DNA of 64,000 nucleotides, taken from Bactericera cockerelli (taxonomy: Eukaryota > Arthropoda > Insecta > Hemiptera > Triozidae). Each line of letters begins with the position of its first letter. Positions within the stretch are counted from its first letter, which is position 1. The notes under the pieces were generated by a model that worked only from the letters and a program-made list of their open reading frames with translations, had not been told where the DNA came from and ran no database searches. The translations under genes and the position numbers were made by a program. Location of the stretch: positions 5,940,111 to 6,004,110 of the forward strand of contig CM044956.1 of NCBI GenBank assembly GCA_024516035.1. The letters run 5' to 3'. Shown here one piece after another: positions 40,382 to 50,577 of the stretch.

Positions 40382-40407
40382 GCCCAGAACAACTTATTGT
40401 TCTGGGC
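40382..40407. repeat. Perfect hairpin, 11-bp stem, 4-base loop
   Basis: GCCCAGAACAA - CTTA - TTGTTCTGGGC, placed between two direct repeats of ttccgtgtcca. Confidence 0.85.
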
Positions 40408-40669
40408 TCCTTCCGTGTCCAGTGTGTAGTGTATGGTGTATGTGTAGTGTGTTCAAATAATGTACCTAAAACTGACAATTTTAAAAATATGTCTTAAAAT
40501 TTGGTAGGCATTTCAAATGTAGTATATACAAAGTTAATTTCCCCTCAGTGTCTTTCTGCATATTATGTAGCGCTTTAGCCTACATTTTGGTCTTAATATT
40601 TAGCCCTCATTTTGGAGGGTATGATAATAATAAATTCTGTTTTTCACCATGTCTAATGTTTATACGTAG
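40408..40669. other. No gene seen
   Basis: Short tgtgtagtgta repeats near 40422-40450, then AT-rich. Confidence 0.35.
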
Positions 40670-40944
40670 AGGGAGAGAATAGAGTGAAAGGGAGGGAGGG
40701 AGAGCGTATTCACTTATTCACTCATACACGAAAACTCATCTTCTACCAGGCTTCCGGAGGAAATTCAGTTTTCGCGTTCATAGGTAGAGAATGAAGGGGG
40801 AGTTAGAAAAGAGAGAGAGAGAGAGACAGAGAGTAAAGGAGGGAGAAGGAAAGAGTGTGAATTATATAGGAAGGGGGAGAAGACTGTGAAAAATAGGATG
40901 AGTATGAAAGGAAGGGAGAGGGGGGAAAAGTTAAGCAAAAAAGT
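40670..40944. repeat. GA-rich low-complexity region
   Basis: gggagggagg, gagagagaga and agaaggaaag runs. Confidence 0.7.
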
Positions 40945-41082
40945 TATTATATTTGTGTTAATCACTTTCGTGATATCACAACTACTCAAACTAGCTTTAC
41001 GCTGAAACCGGGACTTGAACCGGTTTCAGCTGTCTTTTGTCAAAAGTTCACTGTCTTATTGATCAAGCTACTAAGGTCGGTG
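40945..41082 (-). mobile_element. tRNA-derived SINE, type C
   Basis: tatttgtgttaatcactttc gtgatatcac ... caagctactaaggtcggt on plus, with a small duplication in the head (tttcagctgtcttttgtcaa). Confidence 0.7.
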
Positions 41083-41084
41083 AG

Positions 41085-41643
41085 AGGGGGGAAAAGTCTG
41101 AAAGGGATAGAGGGGGAGAAGAGTGTGAAAGGGATGGAGGGTTAGAAGAGTGTAAAAGATAGGGAGGTAGATAATAGTGTGAAAAGAATTTGGGGGGGAA
41201 GTGTGAAAAGAAGTTAGGGGAGAAGAGTGTGAAAGTCAGAGAGGGTTAGAAGAGTGTGAAAGATAGGGAGGTAAATAATAGTGTGAAAAAAAGTTGGGAG
41301 GGAAGAGTGTGAAAAGAAGTTAGGGGGAAAGAGTGTGAAAAGAAGTTAGGAGGGAAGAGTGTGAAAAGAAGTTAGGGGGGAAGAGTGTGAAAAGAAGTTA
41401 GGGGGGAAGAGTGTGAAAGATAGGGAGGTAGATAATAGTGTGAAAAGAAGTTAGGGGGGGAGAGTTTGAAAAGAAGTTAGGGGGAAGAGTATGAAAAGAA
41501 GTTAGGGGGGATTAGTGTGAAAGGGAGAGAGGGTTAGAAGAGTGTGAAAGATAGGGAGGTTGATAATAGTGTGAAAAGAAGTTAGCGGGGAAGAGTGTGA
41601 AAAGAAGTTAGGGGGGAAGAAGTTAGGGGTGGGGGGGGGGAGG
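41085..41643. repeat. G/A-rich minisatellite, ~25-bp unit
   Basis: About 20 units of gaagagtgtgaaaagaagtt aggggg, interspersed with gatagggaggtagataatag variants at irregular spacing. It ends in a run of 12 G (41630-41641 region). Confidence 0.85.
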
Positions 41644-41754
41644 AGCCTTGGACTTAGTATGAAGGATTAGAGGAAACTAGAAAGGAATGATTGATTGATA
41701 ATTATTATAGACTTTTTGGAGTTCCACAAGAGAAGGACCAACTATCACACCAGG

Positions 41755-41845
41755 TCGGTGTGATTTAGATCTATTGTGACCAGTCGATTCTGTGCTAACG
41801 TCTTGTGTGGAAAGAACAGAATTTCTTCGAAAAGATTGTGCCTTA
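41755..41845 (-). mobile_element. Type F SINE remnant
   Basis: tttagatctattgtgaccag and aacagaatttcttcgaaaag match two separated parts of 9373-9560. Confidence 0.45.
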
Positions 41846-42099
41846 AGAGAAATGTTGAGTCCCGTTGCGAAGTACCGGCAAACAGCTAGTTCAGTCGTTA
41901 AAAGACGATAAGAAGGGAGAGGGGGGAAGTGGTACAAATGTAGGACATGGTGAGGAGGGGGGTGGAAGGATATGAGAGGGATGGGGGTGTAGTGTGTGTA
42001 ATACTTGCAACCACAAGAGAAATGGAAACGATGGTTGTGGCTCCCCATCCATTAGGTCGCCTGTTCGATGTCTTAAGCTTGAAAATATCCAAACCTGTT
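41846..42099. other. No gene seen
   Basis: Overlapping 117-123 codon frames on opposite strands, no domain. Possibly low-copy sequence. Confidence 0.3.
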
Positions 42100-42160
42100 A
42101 GCGTAATGGGACTACTTGTCTCAAGCCGACGACAGTCTAAATTAAGCACTACTTTACTAC
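42100..42160 (+). repeat. Copy of the AATAAA-bearing short element
   Basis: taatgggactacttgtctca ... aattaagcactactttacta; the AATAAA is mutated here. Confidence 0.45.
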
Positions 42161-42412
42161 ACTGGTGTGTCTGCTCTATGCCCGAAAACCGAGTGAATTT
42201 GGCCTCGTTTATTTACAATCATGGTCTTGACACCACTTGTCTTCAGATTTTGGAAGAAAAATCTTTTGCAAACTGGCAAATACATTCCAGTTATCTTTGA
42301 GAGATGTTTTATAATGCGGACCTTAGAGTGGTGCTACCGCTACTATCTTTCATTTTACAAGACTAAAATAATAATTAAAAGAAAGATAAAAAGTTCCGGT
42401 AGCTGTCCCGGT

Positions 42413-42603
42413 TTGTCCCGGTACCTCAGTGGTAAAGGCGGCACTCTGTGAATCCAGAGTTTCCAGAGGTCGCGGGTTCGAAACCCAGCCGGTACATGAC
42501 AAGTTATCCTCGCATTTGGGATTTTTACCACATAATAATATGTCTTGGGCTTACTGCTGGAATAATGGGACTTAATAGTCCTAATCGGGCAAATTATTAT
42601 TAT
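42413..42603 (+). mobile_element. tRNA-derived SINE, type A
   Basis: ttgtcccggtacctcagtgg, B box gggttcgaaaccc, ends cctaatcgggcaaattatta with a short tail deletion. Confidence 0.8.
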
Positions 42604-43129
42604 AAAAAAATGAATAGTGTGATAATAATTTATTTTATTTTTAAACTGAAAGCTATGAAGAGGACACATTATTTACTGAAGAATTATGGTTGGCAGTTTT
42701 ACTAGATGACTTATTATTAGCACACATTTGCTTACGTTTTATTTTGCTGAACAATAGGTTTGAATAAATTATCATTTCATAATCATCTGTTTCAAAACAA
42801 TGGTGCCCAGTGCATAGTAATTATGTGCTCCATTTTTTGCGTCACTTGTTTTTGCATGCAGTTTGAAAAGAAAAAAGAAATGCTCCAGCAGAACACATTA
42901 TAATTATCTCTAGATCGAATATGACTTCTTTGTGAATCGTCTGAATTGTATTTGCCTTTCATCTATCAGTCTATCTGTTAAAAAAGTTGGTAATTTTTTT
43001 TTCATCCGTCTCGCTAAACAGACCTCCATCTATTCATTTCTATTTCCAAATCTCTGGTGCTTGAAACGAAAGTGAGACGTGCTGGGAGTACCTCTGTCAA
43101 GGGGTGAGCTTTGCGATGTATTTTTTTTT
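42604..43129. other. No gene seen
   Basis: AT-rich, no recurring motif. Confidence 0.35.
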
Positions 43130-43385
43130 TTTTCAGCTCTGTACCTGTCGCGGCTACCCTAGCTTCGTGAAGACAATTGGGGTAATGTAGAGTGGGCAAC
43201 GAATATTGGCAGCATTACGAGATTGAAATTGGAATTAATGGTTGGTTGAGATATGATGCATAAGCATTAGTTCTCAGCATTACGAGATTGAAATTGGAAT
43301 TGAGGTTGGTTGAGATATGATGCATATGCATTAGTTCCGTAATGTCGATGATACCCCCTAAAATTTTGACATAACACTAACAATT
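43130..43385 (+). mobile_element. Type D SINE body with a 67-bp tandem duplication
   Basis: cagctctgtacctgtcgcgg, ctagcttcgtgaagacaatt. Then cagcattacgagattgaaat ... atgcataagcattagtt is present twice (43210 and 43277). Confidence 0.6.
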
Positions 43386-43902
43386 CGCTCTTATGTTCAC
43401 CAGAGTTAAAAATAAACTGAATAATTATTATGCCATACATATTATGTGCATACATATTTCATTATTTTCTGAAAACAAAAATTCTTTCCTCACTCTTTCA
43501 AGAAAAGTTGCTCTGGTGTTCCATTCATACATTGCATATGCCATTCTTCTCTAGAAATGATTCTCTCAAGATGATTTTCTCATCTAGGTTGCAAAGTTGC
43601 ACAGAGAAACTTCCTCCTTTGTTTGAGCATCTTCATTTGAATCTTACAATAATGTTTCTTGCTTTCTGAAAAGCAAACAAGTTTCCTCAATTTACCGTGA
43701 CAACTGTTTCTCTTTGTCCCAACTTGCCTCTTGTCTTCCGTAGGAACTCTTTTGTATTCCTCGCACATTTGCTTTCATCCTCATATTTCTCATGTTGCAT
43801 CGCTCTAATATACATACAATTTTGAGACTACAATCTTTTTAATTCAAAAGATACAAAAAGAAATGAAGATCTAGTTGTTTTTGTCGCAACTCTCAGTGCG
43901 TA
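43386..43902. other. No gene seen
   Basis: Apparently low-copy. Short frames on both strands, with no splice-like context convincing enough to call. Confidence 0.3.
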
Positions 43903-44157
43903 GAATAATAATAATAATAACACTCTTTAGTGGAAGGTACCACCAGGCGAGGTTAATGCTCAAAGCATTTTTCTACAACCTAATGGAACTCCCTGTCTCG
44001 AGCCGACAGTCTAAAATGTCTAAATAAAGCACTACTATACTATTATTATGTGCTCACAAACTTAAATTCATGTACTATATGGGATTCGAACCAACGTATT
44101 CCTACGCTACCTGGATTAACAGACTAGCGCGTTAACCACGTAACTACTAGTGCACTT
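43903..44157 (-). mobile_element. Type B SINE interrupted by the AATAAA-bearing element
   Basis: SINE tail 43903-43980 and body plus head 44042-44157. 43981-44041 is the short element also at 24395. About 11 bp of SINE (ccctcagagtc in intact copies) are replaced. Confidence 0.7.
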
Positions 44158-44179
44158 AGCATCGAGATTACGCAAAATA

Positions 44180-44432
44180 ATGCTAACGCATCATATCTCC
44201 AACCAACCATCAACATCATCATATTCCAATATCACTCTCGTAATGCCGCCACTGGTCATTGCCCACTGTACATTTGTGCAACTACCCCAATTGTCCTCAC
44301 GAGGCTAGTTAGGCCCCGACATCCAAAATACAGAGCGGAAAAAAATTACGAAAAAAATTACTCGTGAAGATTCGACCCGCGTCGCCTGCAGTGCAAGACG
44401 AGCATGCTACTGCTAGGCCAAGGTGACTACAA
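44180..44432 (-). mobile_element. tRNA-derived SINE, type D variant
   Basis: caaccaaccatcaacatcat, atgccgccactggtcattgc, gattcgacccgcg B-box region and gctaggccaaggtgac head on plus. Confidence 0.65.
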
Positions 44433-44639
44433 CTTTGAACTAAAACATATCTCACATTGAAAATTATTTTTCAAAAATATTAATATATTAATATTTTTTA
44501 GATGATGTTAGAAAATAAGATCAGACTCTCGATGGCGGTATAATAGAAAGTGGATAAAACAGATAGATAACGTTCGAATTTTTTAATCAAAAAGTACATT
44601 GGAATTAATATATTAAAAAAAAAGAGTAATAAAATTGGT

Positions 44640-45405
44640 TAAATGTCTAGTTTCGACTCGCAAAGTAATTTGAATCTTCAATATTTAACCGTAAACATAC
44701 TGTGAATCCAAATTGTTTCAAATCTCAAATGGATCACTAAATTTTACATCTCCCAAAGTAACTTGAATCTTCAAATATCTATTGTAATCTGTAAACTACT
44801 TTGAATCGAAATACATTAAAACTGAAATTGAAATCATAAATTGCACATTTCAAAGTGATTTGAACCTTAATATTTAACCGTAAATATTTGAATCCAAATT
44901 GTTTCAAATGTCAAATGGATCACCAAATAACACATCTCCCAAAGTAATTTGAATCTTCAATATTTGACTGTAAACATACTCTGAATCCAAACTACTTAGA
45001 AACTGAAATGCATCACCAAATTGCACATCTCCCAAAGTAATTTGAATCTTCAATATTTGATTGTAAACATACTCTAAATCCAAACTACTTAGAAACTGGA
45101 ATGCATCACCAAATTGCACATCTCCCAAAGTGATTTGAATCTTCAATATTTTTACTGTAAACATATTTTGAATCCAAATTACTTCAAATCTCAAATGGAT
45201 CACCAAATTGCACATCTCTCAAAGTAATTTGAATCTTCAATATCTAACTGTAAACATACTCTGAATCCAAAACTACTTAGAAAACTGAAATCCATCACCA
45301 AATATCACATCTCCCAAAGTAATTTGAATCTTCAATATCTAACTGTAAACATACTTTGAATCCAAACTACTTAGAAACTGAAATGCATCACCAAATTGCA
45401 CACAC
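44640..45405. repeat. Satellite-like tandem array, ~93-bp unit
   Basis: About eight units of cacatctcccaaagtaattt gaatcttcaatatttgactg ... catcaccaaattg, more diverged at the left end. The repeat-containing antisense frame 44904-45215 only exists because the unit is divisible by three. Confidence 0.9.
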
Positions 45406-45656
45406 AAGGGGCCCGTTGTGATGAGACGGCGAAACAGATGGCACTTTCCTTGCATCAACTTTGTTCCTCTTTTTGTCTTTCCACCCTTATTGCCTGCCGT
45501 CTACCCTCTGAATTGAAGGGCGTTCGAAACGGGAGAGATATTTTTCGCTGGCAAAGTTCCATCATTTATGAAGTTCGCATAAAAAACGCTCTCCTGACAG
45601 AGTGAAAGCGCAAGGCACTAAGCTGTTCAAAATATTTCAGTGTCCCTTTGCATACC
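45406..45656. other. Apparently unique DNA, no gene assigned
   Basis: A 69-codon frame (45396-45605) starts in the satellite. GC content rises here but no feature is recognised. Confidence 0.3.
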
Positions 45657-45665
45657 AAAGATGTC

Positions 45666-45911
45666 TTCAGCCATCGACGCGTCGATGCCACGTTGAAATC
45701 ACCAGTTCTCATTCAGTCACTGAAGTTAAGCAACGTTCAGCAAGGCTAGGACTTGGATGGGTGACCATTCAGATTTAAACTCTCGTGATGCTGGCTATTC
45801 CAGGACCGGCTCAGGCTGGGTGAGGTTGATTTGAGTAGCTGGTTTGTAAGTTTCCAGCAATGGAGTGTAAGACTCCCGTCGTCATATGGAAAGCGATGTT
45901 AAAACCAAAGA
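45666..45911 (+). mobile_element. 5S-rRNA-derived SINE, complete, 9-bp target duplication
   Basis: Starts gccatcgacgcgtcgatgcc. It contains the 5S internal-promoter elements (gaagttaagcaacgttcagc near 45722; ggacttggatgggtgacca near 45751), then gatgctggctattcc, the shared domain ggctgggtgaggttgatttg and gatgttaaaaccaaag. AAAGATGTC flanks it (45657-45665, 45912-45920). Reference copy for the window. Confidence 0.9.
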
Positions 45912-45920
45912 AAAGATGTC

Positions 45921-46867
45921 GTTTCTATCTGTCTGTCCCGATGGTTCAACGATGGTGAAGGCGTAGCTGTAGCTGGGACTCAAACCACCTGGGACTCAAA
46001 AAACTGACCTCCAGGTTACAAAAAAAACCTAAAAAATACAACAGTACTTATGTATAGTAAGTATAATTATATTATTATTATTCTACACCCTATTCAACAT
46101 CGCCATTCATTACACCTGGTACTCAAAGGGACGTTCAAACGTCATGAAATTTATGATCCTCTAATTTTTGTGTTAACTCCCGGATTAAAATAGCGCTCGT
46201 TCTTTATCCAATTCGGTCACTGTTATTCACACGGGCTGGGTGGAAGAGAGTGACCTGTGCAAGTTATCGCATTCCAGGCTGGCTGGATAATTTGAACTTT
46301 GTTTTTAATCATGGTGGATATAGTCACTGTTTTGTTCATCCTATCCATGTGTATTCATTGTGTATAGTAAAATTTAATCATTTTGTGTCGTACTTTATAG
46401 TAACATGTAAATTTAACATGAACATTTGTATGTAATAAAAAATGTAATTATCATGTCCTCCATCTGATGAGGTATATTCAGCATGCACATTTTGTATGTA
46501 GTGAAATATACGATTATAAACCAGGTACCTATTTGGCGTAACTGGAAATAAATAGATAACTCATTGTAAAATAAATACATATGTAGTTTGAAATTAAACG
46601 TGAAGTGAAGACTAGTTGAATTTTTCAATGATTACATTTCATTAACCCAATTTAAGTAAACATATAAATAATGTATTGCACATTGCATAATCTCCAATTT
46701 TCACGGCGAGCATACAAAATTAAATCAAATTTTTTTTGTCACCAATATAAAAATTGACTGTCACATTTTAAATATTATGTACACTAATAAACTTTAATGC
46801 CTCATTAGAATAAAATTTGGACTGATCATATTGAATTCCTTAGGTCTTGTTTTATTTGGTTTAATAC
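45921..46867. other. SINE scraps, then AT-rich DNA
   Basis: 45931-45963 is a type A head remnant and 45974-46025 an inverted type C remnant. The remainder to 46867 has no gene. Confidence 0.4.
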
Positions 46868-46992
46868 CAACCTCAGTAGCTTGATGGTGGACTTGTAATT
46901 TGGAGTTTGGTGGTTCAAGTCCCATGTTAAGCAAATATTTAGTAAAGCTAGTTTGAGTAGTTGTGATATCACGATTAACACAAATACGTATG
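46868..46992 (+). mobile_element. tRNA-derived SINE, type C, with head deletion
   Basis: caacctcagtagcttgatgg then tggacttgtaatttggag; a dozen bases of the head are missing. A second tail fragment lies at 47092-47158. Confidence 0.7.
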
Positions 46993-47520
46993 ACCACTCT
47001 TTTTAACTAACTTGATTTCTCCCTCTTAGCCTCTCACAGTAATTATTTGCGGAATATTAAAAACAAAATGTTAGTTAAAAAAACGTCGATTGTAAAGCGA
47101 GTTTGAGTACTTTTATTGTGATATCACGATTGTGATTAACACAAATACGATAACTTTTTATAGCTATTTTATTGAATTTATTTTTTGCTATGACATTCGA
47201 AAATTTGAATGATTGACGAGTAGTTTCACTGATTTTTATGACAACTGATAAAATAATTATGAAATGCGCTCAACGTACATGTGACTTGCATTGCAAATTT
47301 TGAAAATAGTATTTAATGAAGTGGAAGTCAATAATAATGAAAAAAAAGGAAATGAAAAATAAATTAATAAAAATAAGAATTATATTAAGGTAGATGAGAA
47401 AACAAATGCAGTATAGTTGTAGAAGGAAGGAAGGAAGGAAAGAGAGATGGATGAAAAGAAAAAGGGGAGGGGAACGAAAAAATACTAGCAGAAAAAATAA
47501 TATAGAATAATACATCGCAA
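46993..47520. other. No gene seen
   Basis: A type C tail scrap (47092-47158), a short (aagg)n at 47423-47445, otherwise AT-rich. Confidence 0.35.
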
Positions 47521-48477
47521 ATTATGGACACAATACTTCCTCGTGATTGGTTCACATTTTAATTATACACTTGGCAATAATTGCCATATTATTGTGAGAT
47601 TTCATACTAAATCACTTGTGTCTCCAAAACTTCTTAACCGACTCTCTTTATTTCAGTAGTTTCTGAGATTTGCGAGTTACAAGGAATGTATTTAACAGAC
47701 CGACGCGACGCACAGTGGGGCAAAATTGAAATTTAGCCGGCCAAAAGTGAAAAAACTAAATTGAAGAATTTTGGGTCAAAATATTTTTTTATTTATGTAA
47801 AACAATATTCTGCATCAGTTGAAACCAAAAATAGTCCTTTGAATCACTTGGATTTGGCTATGTAAATTTTCAAAGTCAGCAGTTCTGGTTTGATGACGGG
47901 CAAATATATTTATCGACGGTTTCTTTTCAAAACTGTTTGAGCCATAGTGCGTTAGCTGATTGTTTGGGAGTTAAAATTATTATGAATTCTTTAACTTCAG
48001 GTAATACTTATGTCAGATATATATTTAAAAAAAATTCATATATAAGTGATCCTTGACTTTCAACTCCCTAAAGATGGGTCTTCAAAAAAATTATAATTTC
48101 GAGTGTTTTTCAGAAAGAAAGGCAATTTTGTTTATGTTGGGGGTAAAGAGGGGCGATACCGTTTTGTGATTGAGAAAGCTGAAGTATTGTTCTATTAGAT
48201 TTTTGACTATTTAGCTGCTAGATTTTGCTCCATTTTGAAATAACAGCTCTTGAAAAGGAGTCCTCCTGGTAGGATTGAACAACTCAAGTCCATTATTTAG
48301 ACTCTAACTTTTTTGCCGCTTATTATTTTGAGATATAAATAATAAAATGTACTACAGTATTATGAAAGTTTCTTTGGAATTATTTTTTTGCCTGTTAGGG
48401 CCATCCAGGACCCACCAAAAAAGGCGAATTTATCTGTATATGATGTTTATTTTTTCTTTCGAGATCCTACACGTAAG

Positions 48478-48635
48478 AGCAAGACCGACACAAAACCAAA
48501 GTTGTTCAGGAGGTCATGAAACGTGCAGTAATATGAAAAAATTGAAATCGGAGCAAAAAAATATTTTTTTTTGCAAAAACGAACACAATACTTAAGATTT
48601 CTGATAGGTATTAGAAATTTCTTGGAAGTAGAATA
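48478..48635 (+). repeat. Hairpin-ended repeat fragment inside the Transib-like element
   Basis: gaccgacacaaaaccaaagt ... aacacaatacttaagatttc matches 600-755; the 5' part is absent. Confidence 0.65.
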
Positions 48636-48719
48636 TCTTAAGAGATAGGTATTAATAATATAATATCATAACGAAATTCGTTTGGTAATAAAATAAAAAT
48701 TGGATGAAAAAATTATAAA

Positions 48720-48935
48720 CTCATCATAACCCACAACCCCCATTACCTCACCATGACCCTAACCCCCCACTATCTCATCACTACCTGCACCCCCCACTAC
48801 CAAATCACGACCCTCACCCTTTACAACCTCAACACAACACCAATACCTCACAACCTCATCACAACCTTCATCCCTTATTACCTCATCACGACCCTCAACC
48901 CTCACAATTAAATAATACTCCAAATTTTGTATAGA
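48720..48935. repeat. C/A-rich tandem array upstream of the LINE
   Basis: Irregular ~25-bp units of the type ctcatcacgaccctcaccc. It may be the repeated 5' untranslated region of the LINE, or an independent minisatellite. Confidence 0.65.
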
Positions 48936-48957
48936 TATTGACAAGTCCCGAATAGAG

Positions 48958-50577
48958 ATGCCCACAACCAATGGCTCTAATTTTACTAACTCTAATGGTC
49001 TTAATAGTAGATGCACATCAACTCCAGAAAAATACCACTACCAGAAAAATACCACTACCAAACAACACGATACTCAACAAACTAAACCTAAACAATTACA
49101 AATATTTTACCAAAATGTAAACAGCATTAGAAGAAGAACCAATACTTTTTACCTTAATGTTCTAAGCGAATATTACGACTGCATTGCAATCACAGAGACA
49201 TGGTTGATAGAAAGTGTACATAACAATGAAATAATTGACCAACGATATGACCTATATAGAATTGACAGAGATGATAAAATCACAGGTAAAGAAAGGGGAG
49301 GTGGTCTCCTTTTTGGAATTAAAAAATCGATTAAAAGTAAAAAAGTTAATCATCTTAGCTCTTGTTCCCCAACATATGAAAACTTAATGGTCACATGTAA
49401 CTTCTACGGAGAAAATGTTAATATATGTGTTTGTTATTTCCCTCCCCCAGTCAATAGCAGTACAATAGAGAATTTCGTAAATACCTTGTGTAGTGAGTGA
49501 ACCAGAACTTTTGAAAAACCGTATTTTGTTTTTAGGAGACTTTAACATACCAGAATATGACTCAAATAATCTAAACTTAAATATACCTACCATAGCCCAT
49601 CTCAATAATCTTACTAGTTTTTTCAACCTTGAATCTTTCAACACAGTTAAAAATATAAATAATAGAACTCTAGATTTATGTCTTTCAAATTTTACTAAAT
49701 AAAAATAGGTAGACGAAAGGTGGCAGACATGGCCATTGAAAAAACAGAAGGTCTTGTTCAACCAGTTAATCACCACCCCCCACTACTTATAACTATAAAA
49801 TTACACAATCCTGACCCTAAAACTAATTACACTCCAAAACCACAAAGTCAAGTAATTAGGTACAACTTTAATAAAGCTGATTTTACAAATTGCTCTAAGG
49901 ACATTGAAAAAATAAATTGGGATCTAGAAATAGGGCCAAACTCAGGTAAATCTCCTGATGAGATACTAAACCTTTTTTACCATCACATGAACCAAATAAA
50001 AGAAAAACATGTCCCCAAAATAAAAAATAACAATAAAAAATTCAAATTCCCCATTTGGTGGACTTTTGAATGCAAAAAAACATTTAAAAGAAAAGAACGC
50101 CTACGTAAAATAAAAAATAAATCCCAAAAACAAACTAATGAATATAAAACATTAAGAAAACAGATAAAAAAACAAATTAAAACAGACTATCAAAAATATA
50201 TCAATGATGTGGTTAGCAAAATCAAAGTAGATAGTAAACATTTCTGGAAATTCTATAAAAACAAGAAAGCCCTATCTAAAAAAGATACATTAACATACAA
50301 TGGAATAGAAATCACTGACCCTCAAAATATTGCTGACTCGTTTGCCACTCATTTCTTCAGTGCTTACAACCATGCCACTCCACCTAACGTCCATACAACC
50401 GAAACATCAGACATTATATCATACATACACATCGATGAGATCACAGAAAAAGATATTGAATCAGAAATAAAAAACATGGACACCAACAAACCAGCAGGAA
50501 CTGATGAAATACCCCCTATTTTCTTTAAAAAAATGTTTAAAATCTATTATAATACCACTTACATACATTTTTAACTC
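48958..50577 (+). pseudogene. LINE ORF2, endonuclease region, frameshifted
   Basis: Frame 1 (48958-49497): YQNVNSIRRR, CIAITETWL (catalytic Glu) and RGGGLLFG. It then shifts to frame 2 (to 49701): RILFLGDFNIP (the GDFN motif) and NNRTLDLCLSN. It shifts back to frame 1: PVNHHPPLLITIKL, where the usual SDHHP motif has Asn in place of catalytic Asp. A lysine-rich linker follows, and then NKPAGTDEIPP at the start of the reverse transcriptase. The third shift is at an A7 run near 50529. Without the breaks this APE-like endonuclease would nick target DNA. Confidence 0.8.

Noticed and set aside
41085..41643. CRISPR-like array
   Set aside because: Eukaryotic context; units are contiguous with no unique spacers, no cas genes.
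41677..42300. Opposed 123- and 117-codon frames
   Set aside because: No recognisable motif, and they overlap SINE remnants.
44904..45215. Repetitive 103-residue protein (LKIQITLGDVQFGDA...)
   Set aside because: Translation of a 93-bp tandem unit divisible by three; flanking units are out of frame or stopped.
49384..49776. 130-codon antisense frame
   Set aside because: Lies opposite the LINE endonuclease and has no features of its own.
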